From Anagrus nilaparvatae (taxonomy: Eukaryota > Arthropoda > Insecta > Hymenoptera > Mymaridae), in the NCBI GenBank assembly GCA_022575985.1, contig JAKSXM010000007.1, positions 70,493,001 to 70,557,000 on the forward strand: DNA of 64,000 bases. The letters are read 5' to 3'. The notes below the pieces were generated by a model. The model did no database searches and had not been told where the DNA came from. It worked only from the letters and a program-made list of their open reading frames with translations. The position numbers and the translations under genes are program-made. Shown one piece after another: positions 1 through 11,300 of the stretch; within the stretch, counting starts at the first letter, position 1; each line of letters starts with the position of its first letter.

Positions 1-2389
1 ATATTCATTAACGTGGTCTTCCAGGAAATACCTTTTGTTCAAATAAAAATTTTTTTTTTAGAAGAGGATAATGTAAAAGAAGGAAATTAAACCCATTAAC
101 AAAAACGTAGTTACTATGACCATTAACCTGAAAGTAGTTACCCCCATAATAGCTTAATCCAAATAATAATTATTTTGCATACATTTAAATCAAGCATAAA
201 TCTATAAAAACGATTTCTTTACTTTAATTTTAATTTTCCACCGATAAAATGGTTAAAAACTTGAAATGAGTTACCCCCATAAGAGCTTTATCCAAATAAT
301 AATTATTTTGCATACATTTAAATCAAGCATAAATCTATAAAAACGAATTCTTTACTTTTATTTTAATTTTCCACCGATAAAATGGTTATTTAGGGGCCTG
401 GCAAGTTAAGCAGTTTCTGAAGATAATAAATTGTTATAATATAGGCTAATTATATTTAAAGTACAGCCTGTGAGCCCAATGTGAAAAAGCTGTTAAATAA
501 AAATTATCTGTTTACTGCAAACTTTTGCTGAAATAAAAATATACTTAGCTTAGGCCATATAATTTCATCTCACAACATTAATGGCCCAAAAGTTATAATA
601 TAACTTGTGAGTAGGAAACAACAAGACTTAACTTAGTTTTAATTATACTTTAATTTATTAAAGTTTTAAAAACATTAATTTAATCAGTATCAGTATTTTA
701 AAATGTACTTTCACTGAAACTAAAGGTTTACTTAGCTTAGGCCATAAAATTTCATCTCACAACATTTATGGCCCGAAACTTATAATATATTTATTAGGAA
801 TTAATACTTTTGCTATATTAAAAATTTACTTAGCTTAGGCCATATAATTTCATCTCACAACATGTATGGCACAAAAGTTATAATATAACTTGTGATTAGG
901 AAACAACAAGACTTAACTTAGTTTTAATTATACTTTAATTTATTAAAGTTTTAAAAACATTAATTTAATCATAGTTTAAAAGAAGATTGTCCATTATGTA
1001 ATAAAAATGATTAATTTATAATAAAATCTGTATCAATAAAGTAATAATAAATTTGTAGTAAATATAAGATGAATTATACAAAATATATCTTATATATATA
1101 GTATCGAAAAGTCATTTAACTTTCGAGAAAATTTTTTTGTTTATTTATTATAATATCTTATATATATAATATCAAAAAGACATTTCACTTTCGAGAAAAT
1201 TTTTTTGTTTCTTTATTTAATATAACTTGGGATTAGGAAACAACAGGACTTAACTTAGTTTTAATTATACTTTAATTTATTAAAGTTTAAAAAAAATTAT
1301 TAATTTAATCAGTATCAATATTTTGAAATAAACTTTTACTTAAATTTAATTTTTATTTAGTTTAGGCCATAAAATGTCATCAGACAACATTAATGGGCCG
1401 AAAGTTTAATTATAAAATAAAAGTAGATTCATTATAGGAATCTATTTATATCAAAATTTCAGGTTAACTATAATTCTTAATTAACTGAGGGCCAATATAT
1501 TATTTATATCAAAATTTTAGGTTAACTAGAATGTTACTTAACTTAGGGCCAAAAAAATTGATCTCACAACCTTTACGGCCCGAAAGTGAATAGGCAATAA
1601 TCTTAAAAGTTTTATTGTTCTATCCTTTTTTAGTGTCTCTGGGCTCAGATCGCATGTAAATGCCAAAAAACCCATACTTAACTTAGACGTAATTATACTT
1701 TAATTTATTAAAGTCTTACATCTATTTAAAATTAGTTTTCAGTTATTAAAAAGAGTATATAAAAAAACTGTGCTCATTAAAGAGTTTCAGAAATGATAAT
1801 TTATTATTTGTAAATTTTATTTATATCAAAATTTTAGGTTAACTAGAATGCTACTTAACTTAGGGCCAAAAAAATTGATCTCACAACCTTTACGGCCCGA
1901 AAGTGAATAGGCAATAATCTTAAAAGTTTTATTGTTCTATCCTTTTTTAGTGTCTCTGGGCTCAGATCGCATGTAAATGCCAGAAAACCCATACTTAACT
2001 TAGACGTAATTAAACTTTAATTTATTAAAGTCGTATATCTATAATATCTTATCTATGAAAATTAGTTTTCAGTTATTAAAAAACTTATTTAAAAAACTGT
2101 GCTCATAAAAGTATTTCAGAAATGATAATTTATTATTTGTAAAAGTTTTTTATATAAAATTGTAGCAATTCTGAATGCTTGCTTAACTTAGGGCTAAAGT
2201 ATTCATAAAATTTATGTAAAAATAATTTTCAAATACACATAACATTTCGGCAATTTCATCGTATTTATAGTATTGAATATCCATTTCTCTGTCGAGAAAA
2301 AAATATAAAAATAAAAAAATATACTTGGCCATAAAATTTAATCTTACCTATTTTTCATTCATCTATTTTTAAAATGAAATAAGTTCACT
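1..2389. repeat. Repeat-rich 3' flank of the Helitron
   Basis: No gene is seen. The stretch is built from direct repeats. A unit of about 135 bp occurs at about 131-251 and again at 266-388. A unit with the words TTAACTTAG and TTTAATTTATTAAAG recurs at about 543-700, 826-970 and 1225-1320. A unit of about 260 bp occurs at about 1501-1760 and again at 1821-2060. A 65-bp pair lies at 1085-1218. Because the transposon ORF is on the minus strand, this is its 3' side. Subterminal repeats are common in Helitron-type elements, so part of this may belong to the element, but I could not identify a definite CTRR end. Confidence 0.7.
553..1898. repeat. Six dispersed copies of a GGCC hairpin
   Basis: Inverted-repeat stems formed by GGCC(AWAA) and its complement enclose a conserved loop with the word TCATCTCACAAC. 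Copies lie at 553-586, 740-773, 838-871 (imperfect), 1365-1399, 1546-1581 and 1863-1898. The copy at 740-773 has a perfect 9-bp stem. The last two have a GGGCC/GGCCC stem and the loop word GATCTCACAAC. Each is preceded by a word close to ACTTAG. Both stem and loop are conserved. Function is unknown. Confidence 0.6.
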
Positions 2390-5300
2390 TTATATTTTTT
2401 TTAAAAAAATTAAATATGGTTCAGCATTTCGCTGTGACCATTGGGTTTTAATTATTTGTCTGTCATCATTTACTTTTGTCCAATTTTTCTTGGAACGAAG
2501 TAATGTAAAGTAATGACCCTGTCTAACAGAATCCCCTACGTGAAATATGGCAGCTTCAACTTTATAGTTATTCCCATTGATAGATATTTTTGATGTTTGT
2601 GGCCCAAGTTCGGGAAACGTATGAATTTTTATTTTATTATAAACCATCTCTCTTACATCATCATCATAGATAACATATTTATTTTGTCCATTTTCATCTA
2701 AAGCTGGTTCAAAAAGTATTAACTGCAAAACTATAATTGATTCACCAAAATCAGCATTCACAGTACTACTTCTTCCTTTTGAAAGGCAACCATCGGTACA
2801 TACCGCGTCTGGTACTGGTGTTACGAAACTAAAATAAGAATCTATAATACTTTGTAATGTGGAAGTATTGGTTGCTGATACCGGAAGCAATAAAATGGTC
2901 ATTGGATTTTCTTGGGAATATAATTTTCGACAATTTATATTATTACATACCGCGTTAATGGTCATTTTGAATTTTATAGAATCATACAAAATCTTAGAAT
3001 ATTTGTCAATTTGATTTAAAAATTCTCCTACACACTGTTGTCGACGAACTGAGAAATCTGAAGTAGTTGTTGATATTAATCTTCTAATATTGAAGATATC
3101 AAATATTTCATTTGTATTATTATATGCATGTAGATTAATACTTAATATATCCCATGGATTAGTTTCGGCAGCGTCTCTTATTGATTTAAAGTGAAATATA
3201 GTTTGTAAGACAGAGTTAGCATAACAGGAGACTCCATCATTGTTAGGAAGCCCACGCAAAGTATAAGAAAAATTGGAAACTTCATCTTGTCTATCATTTA
3301 TTAATTCATTATTTACCCCATTATGTATAAAAGTTGTATTAAATGTATGATCAGTAGTAGGTAATTGAACATTTCTTGGCGATAATGGAATATTCGCGAT
3401 TGAAACATCAGTACCTGTTTTTTTAGTATGTTTGTTTATATTATTCACGATATTATCTTGAATTATTTTTTGTGAATTTCCAGATGAAATGAAATTATTA
3501 TTTGGAATCAATGGTCGCGAATCCTTATTAACAGTTTCCAAAAAAAATACGTAAGCATTTGTTGAATTTCTAACCCAGGATGATACAGACAATTCTTTTT
3601 TATTAATTTTATTCCATTTTGAATCTGACCTTCGCAGAAAAGCTGAATATTCAACATTATTTGAGACATCTCGGTAATGAAATATTACACATTTGACAAT
3701 AAATGTTTGATTAGATATTTTTATTTTAGCTTGCGGAAGTTGTTTGATTTTGAAATTACAAATTTTTTTTATACTGTCTGTTTTTTCATCAGAATGAAAC
3801 AAATCAAGTTTGAGAACAAGTATTGAATTAGTAACTAAATCTTCAATTTTGTGTGACAGATCTTTTCCGCAGCACGTAGCTTGAACAGTATTATTTTGAT
3901 TTGTTGATGTATCATTGATAACAACAGTTTTCTTGTGATACGAAACAGGGATCGATTTCCAATTTAAATTGTAATCTATTATTTCTTGCAAGGAAAAAGA
4001 TTTTTTCTTATAATCATCAGGTAAATAGAGTTTTAATAAACATTTAACCTTCGAGTATTCAAGTCTTGAATCACATTCATTACATCTTATTATCTTATGA
4101 ATTTTAAATTTGAATGCATTAGAAATATTTGAAGATAGTGGACACAAAGCTTTAAAAAAAGTAGCAACATCATGCTCAGATTCAGAGGAAAATTGTGAAT
4201 TAACAGAATTTTTGAAATCGAATAAATTAATTCTTATCTTGAGGATATAAGCATCATATAACTGTTTAATGAAATTGATGTCTGATGCATGAAATTGATA
4301 CCTAATACGTGAAAAATAAAACAAAGATTGTACTAATGAATACACGTATGTCGAAAAAGTATCAACATTTTGAAAGTGGTAGAGCTCATAAGTATCAAAT
4401 GTATCAAATGTATCTTGAGCATCCATAATTTTATCAGAAATTGCCCAAACTCTTTCAGTAGTATAAATTTTACTAGTAGCAGGCTTTTCATTTAACTGTT
4501 CTAATGACGGTTTAAATTTTTTCCTTAGTCGGTTATATTCATTCAATGCATCTACATTAGCTGTTATCTTAGCAGGACTTAAATTGATCAAATGTAAACC
4601 TTCCAATTTAGTAACTCTAGACAATGCAACATACGCTTGTCCGGGTTCAAAAATTGAATTGCCAATATCGATCATAGCACTTTCTAAGCTCAGGCCTTGA
4701 CATTTATGTATTGTTATTCCATAGCATAATAAAAAAGGAAATTGTTTTCTTGTAACAATAATGCCCTTCTGTATTGGAAAAAAGTACTCTTGTCTGTCCA
4801 TGAAAACCTTTGTCTTTTCTTTATTCTGTACTTCTATTTCAATTTTTTGTATATAATTAGATACATTTTTTTGGATAGAACACACAGTTGTAATCGTTCC
4901 ATTTACAAGTCCAAGCGTTAAATCGATATTTCTTGTTATCATTACTCGACATCCAATTTTTATTACAATTTCTTTTGGAGAGCCAGCTGTTTCTTTTTCA
5001 GTAGCATCATTTAAATCTTTGTCAATTTTTTTTTTTAAACTATTATCAGAAGCATAAAAGTCTTCGGCTATAAGTTTTATTTCTTCAGATGGAATTTTAT
5101 CTAGCATGGCTTTATTTAGAGTTTTACACATAAGAACTGTAGGCAGTAGACAGACGGTGTTACTAGGTAATTTTTTAAAATAGGCACATATCTCTTCAAG
5201 TCTGTTTTGTGGATTCATACTTTCAAACTTCAAAAGTCGCTGTTCGAGTACGTTGATGTCTTCCTTCGTTACTATTCCCAAACGTATTCTATGCAATATA

Positions 5301-8300
5301 TCGGAATAAGTTTTATCACCTTGTTGTCTCATATTAATTGTTAATTCATCATAATGAAAACATTCTTTCCAAAGATTATGAGCAAACATGCCCTTCATTT
5401 TTTCTTTAAATTTTGAGGTATTCAAATCGTCAAAAACAAAATCAGCTTTAACTGGGCGAAGTTGCAATAAATCTCCTAACAATATAATGTTTATTTTCCC
5501 AAACCAGCCGTCCTTGTCGTTTGATGTATCAAAAATTTCTACTAATCTCTGATTAAAAAAGGCTAAGTGATAGTTAGACACCATCGAAATTTCATCGATT
5601 ATTAACAAATCTACATTTTTCAAAGCCGTTCTTATTCGTTTCAAGGAAGTAGGAGAAAGTTCTTTATACTCCGGAAAATTATCTTCTTTATCGACCGGTA
5701 TCATAGAAAATTTATGAAGGGTTAGTCCACGAACATTATGAGCAGACAATCCAGTAGGTCCTAGTGTAATGGTGTCTTTCCCTCGTACATCCTTATTGTA
5801 TTGTACGATTCTTTTAATAATTTCACTCTTTCCCGTTCCAGCATATCCACTTATTATATCTCTTATCAGAATTCCATTAGATAAAGAATGTTTCCAGTTT
5901 TCAAATATTCGAGCTTGATCTTCATTAAGAGTTATTTCGGTATCGGTGTTACATTGTGTGCCAACTATATTGGCTAAATCTTCAAATTCTTTAGCAGCCA
6001 ATTCAACTCCTGCAGGAACACAACCATCTGGGATATTATCAGATAAATTTTGTTGAGTTTCATTATTTTCCTCTTCTACTGCTTTTTCTACAACCTTATT
6101 AAAATGTTCTTGAGCTTGTAATTTTTCTGTATACTTCAAATGATACTCCATGGCATCAGGAAGTTCATGAGCAATTGCATTAAATGCCTCTGCGTATGTC
6201 GCGTGTTCACCCTTAAAATCTGAGGTATCGTGTCTCCATGGTTTGAACATTAATAACAATGCGTAGTAATAATTTTCTGGTTCAGTAGATGGATTATTTT
6301 TCCAGTGATTAATTAAGTAAGGATTGTTATTGCGTTTCCTGGCATACGATTTACCTTCTTTCATGGGATAAAATGTTATTAGTTTATCATTTTGAGGTTT
6401 ATAATTAATGACATCATAATATTTTGAAAAATCGTACAAAGACGTTGTTTCTAATTCAACCGGTCTGTTTGGATAATTGCTATCAATGTGACTATTACAA
6501 AATATGTCTGTGGAATTTTCATTTAGTTTCTTTATGTCTTCAAAAGTTTTTAATTTTCTATTTCTAATCTGTCTAATATCTAGCCATTTTATCATAGTTT
6601 GTTTATCCACTCCATAAAGTGAATGACCTAATAGGGTATCAGCGGCTTCGAGAGAACCAATTTCTCTGTTATTTGTTGCTTTAACTGCAAAAGACCAAAT
6701 GGCTGAAAGCAAAGAGTCACAGGTCTTTAAACTTTCATAATCAAGATGACTTTTTTCCATTTTTGTAACATATTTCGTAATATATTGAATGATTATTTGA
6801 AATTGATCAGCAATAAACTGAATATCTGTGTTACCTTCCCAAACTAACTGTATCGCAGGATTATAATCATTAATATAAAGTTCGTTTGCTTTTCGCGGTA
6901 AATCATATAACCTAGCGTTTTTTTTTAATTTTCGTCGATTAACTGTTGCTGTCGTTGTTTTGTACACATGCAAAGAATTACTTTGCTTACGAGGAAAACT
7001 AAACCGACAAACAGACCTAAAACCTATTTTGGTCTTCACTCTTCTTAAACAGTAGCCATTACATTTATGTTCTTGATATTTAACTTTTCTATGCAATTCT
7101 GGTGATATTCTGGGATCTGGTATTCTACATGTCATATGCTGTAGAATGTAAGATCTTATGGTTTCTTCAGGACTCTGCTCTAAGACAGGTCCATCTTCAA
7201 TCCAAAGTACTAAATGAAAATGATCCATACCTCTTCCTTGGTACTCTCTGCGCCAAAAATAATGCGTAACTTTCCCCAATGGATTATCGGGTGATAAAAT
7301 AAATTCTAAAGTCGCCTTAAACTTTGTTTCAATAAAAACAGCTGCTAAGACAGGTTCTATTACTACAAGCTCAGAAGTAGTTTTACCGCGATGTTCGGGT
7401 TTGCAAAACTTTTTTAAGTATTCTCCTAATTCAGTCCAATTCCATTCTCCCGGGCTTATGGTCAAAAAAACGTGAGCAGGACCATAGTGATCAACCATAC
7501 AATTAAGATTATTTCTAGGTTGTTTCCAATATTGTTCAGTATTTGGCAACCTCGAAAAAACCGTATTTAAATTTCGTTCTAGATCATTATCGGATAATTT
7601 TTGTAAAAAATCCTTTGCAGTGTGCTTAAACCTGGGATTTACGACATTCATGGTTTGAAATATCCCTGCATTTAATCTTCGCATAGTATCATTGTGTAAT
7701 AAAAAAAATAAATATTGAATATCTGATCTAAAAATAGAATGTTTAGAAAGCAGTCTCGATTTAATAAAATCACTATCATTTAATTTAGCGTATTTTTTTT
7801 TTTCATTTAATTTTCTTTTTTCATCGTCCATACCATATTTACCATAAGGAAATAAGCAAGGAAAGCATTTCACATCTAAATTTTTAGTTTTTGAATGCAG
7901 AGTTTCATCATATACCTTTAACATTTGAAACAAATTAGAGCAATCTTCATTTTTCGTTTGATTGTGCAAAGGATATACAGACAACTGATCATAAAAAGGA
8001 TCCGTAGGAGATTTTGCTGTTAATATAGCAGGCTTTTCAAGCTGATTTTGATTAGTAATATCTGAGTCTGGTGGAATAACATTTTCAACTGGTTTATTTG
8101 ATGGTGGATTTTTCTCAACATCTGAGTTTGTATTTTTATCATCTATTATTTGATATTGTGTCTCTTTCAGATTAGAAAGGAGATTTTTGCGAAACTGAAA
8201 TTCTGGAAGAATAATATCTTCATACAGTGTATTATTTTTTTTTAGAAAATCTAAAGCTTCCCATACTTTTTTTAAATCCACTAAATTTTCCCAAACAACA

Positions 8301-11300
8301 TTTGCTTTATTTGGAATACCTCGAACTAATATATACAATTCATGATCATTATTAACTGGTTCAGTTTTTAAAGCAACTTTATTTAAAGTTTCTTGCAAAG
8401 GAATAGGAAGATGAAAAGTTTGCCCTTTTACAGCATCTAATTTACATCTAGATGGTAAATTTTTGTCTAATTTCACATCAAATTTGTGCACGACTTGAAA
8501 TGCTTTATACCGTTGAATTAGAATCTTTTCAAACATATTTAAATTGCTTAAACATTCTGGTAGCACTTTAACCTTTAGTCTGTTTAAAAAACACCAGCTG
8601 GGCATTTGATTTTCTTTAAATTTTTTCAAACAATACTCACATATATATTCCTCATTGTTATCATCTTTTTCATACTTACGCAATAATTTGCTCCAAAGAG
8701 GGTTATCAATTTTATCTGTATGTTTAGAAAGTAATTTTAGTTTTCCTTTACCTACTAGTTTTTCACATGATACGCAATGATTAGTAGGAAGCTCTTGCAT
8801 TCTAAGATGATAAAATTTAAAAGCTATTTTGAACTTTTCTCTAATCGATCGTTCATTTAAATCAATATCTTGATGCTTTTGATTTTGAATTTGTAATTTC
8901 CTTATTTCACTATTTTCATATATAACTAGTAATTTATTTTTGTCTACGGAATTTAGAGTTTCGTTAAAATCTTGCAGCTTTTTATACAAACAAATCAGTT
9001 GATAAATGTTGCGCACCAAAGTTCTCATTTTCGGAAAATGAGGAACCGCAATTTGAATTTTTAAAAATTTTGAAGAACATAACAAAGGTTTCTCATAACA
9101 ATGTTCAGGATGACCCAATAGCTTCTGGTTACGATTATTGCTCGAGCAAACATTAAAATCTTTGAAGAATTTGTCTAAATAAGGTAGAGTACACATATCA
9201 AAAGCCTCAAAACTTAATTTTAATTCATTAAAAAGATCTACATCATCTAATTTGCAATTTTCAGTGCAAATCCATGATTTATCTATTTTAACAGTATCTT
9301 TAGGCAATGAAACATTAGTAGACAAATGTTGCTTATCGATAGCTATATTATTTTCAGTGGCTATTATCTTTTCATTAGCGACAACATTAGTTTGTTGTAT
9401 GCTTATATTTTGTGTTTGTGTAATATGTTTTTTTTCAAGCATTTGCATATTTTCCTCATAAACAGTATTTAAATTATCTTTTATTGAAAAATTATTTTGT
9501 TTATCAACAGTAAGTTGATTATTTACTTTACAAGAAGGAGCATTGGTATCTATTTTATCGAGAGAAACATTTTCAACTTCTTCTAAAGAATTTGAAAATA
9601 AAGAATCCAAAAAATTTTTATTGTATGTACCAGTTGAAAAAAAAAGCTCTGTAGAAGGAAAATGTTTTGACTCACCACATAAGCATTCATAACGTTTGCG
9701 CACTGGGAATGTTTCATTGTTCAGCTCATATCTTTTACTTTCACATTCTAGAGAATATAAATGAGCACCGACCTTTTTTTGAATTGTTTTTAATGCACCA
9801 TTTATTCTTCCAATAAGGTCGCGTCTTTCATAAATACAAATAGTGATAATATCTTCAGCTATAATTCTGCATTCAATTTCAGATAATTCATCCATTTGAT
9901 TTATCAATTTTGCAACATACCACTCCTTATTTCTAATTAATTTAATTGTACTTAAATAGGTATTTATTTTTTTGTATTTTTTTTGCAGTTTTTTAGCACA
10001 TTTAGCTTTCAAAATAGCGTTTCTTATTTGTTGCTCAGATCTTTTATTCTTTTTAGTTTTAGGCAGTATTTTTTTATTATGTTTTTTTTTATTTTTATAT
10101 TCATTTGAGTTCTCTACATTGGAATAAAAGTCTTGAGAATAACCTTTGATTGTTTCGACTTCACTTGTATATGTATTTAAAATTGACATTGAAGTATCAG
10201 TTATTAATGATTCATAAGATAAGGGTAAATTATCGGGTAATAAAATTTTTTTAACTGGAGGTTCATCATTTGCATTAATATTGTTATTTTCTATCAAATT
10301 ATTGTTAACAACAGGAAAATGAGTAATTACATTCGAATTAAACATGTTTGCTAGATGAGGACGCATTCTTACTTGATCGTAATGCATGTCTTCTGGTTTT
10401 TTATTACAGTAAATGGTAACAGCAAAGGCTATAGCAAAAAGAGCACAATCAACACCATTTCTCTGATGTTGTACCTTTGGAAAATAAATTTTAATTCCTT
10501 TATTTTCATAATTTGGAAAGAGATTAGATAAATAAATTTTATGTGCATCATCTAAGGTTCTATAATTTAGGGAGTCATAAATAAATATAGATTTAGTATC
10601 ATAGTAGCAACAAACCCAATGCACACCGCCATGCAAAATTTGTAAATACTTTTCATCGAATGAAACAGATTGAATCCGATGAGGTTGTTGATTTAACTGA
10701 CAAGATTGGGGTCTAAATGAAGAAGATTCAAATAATAAACTTAGAAATTTATCAACGTGTTTATTGTTAAGCCAAGTACCGCGATTTAAAACCATCTGGA
10801 TATCAGAATCATTAATCTGAGAATTCTGTAAATAGCGATACCGAGTTGCAAGAATCGTTGAAAATTGTGCTTCAGTTTCTTCAATGAGAATTGGAAGATC
10901 ATTGTCAAAAACAGTAGATAAATGTTTGGAACCAGTGTGACTTTTTGTTACTTTTACAGAAGTTTCTTCAACAACAATTGGTTTATCATCATTATAAATA
11001 AGAGTAGATACCTTGTCGAATATATTGTCTGGACTTTCCTCGAGATTTTCTTCATCACTTATAATAATATTTACTTTTTGTTCATCTTTAGGAATATCCA
11101 TTGAAAAAAATTTGTATATACTGTTGGTATTTTTTATATTTTCTTGTTTAAAGGGATTTTTATGTACTGGCTGTTTAACAACTTTTGATACCTCATTTTC
11201 TTTAGCAACTGGCAGTAAAATATGTTGAAACTGAACATTTTTAATATTTGATTTAACAGTTTTAAAAGGAAGAGTTTCCAATGGGTTTGAATAAAGTGGT

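Noticed and set aside
9252..11228. Plus-strand open frames of 60-71 codons inside the Helitron gene
   Set aside because: They lie opposite the long minus-strand frame and are hydrophobic, Phe/Ile/Cys-rich readings expected from the complement of an AT-rich gene.
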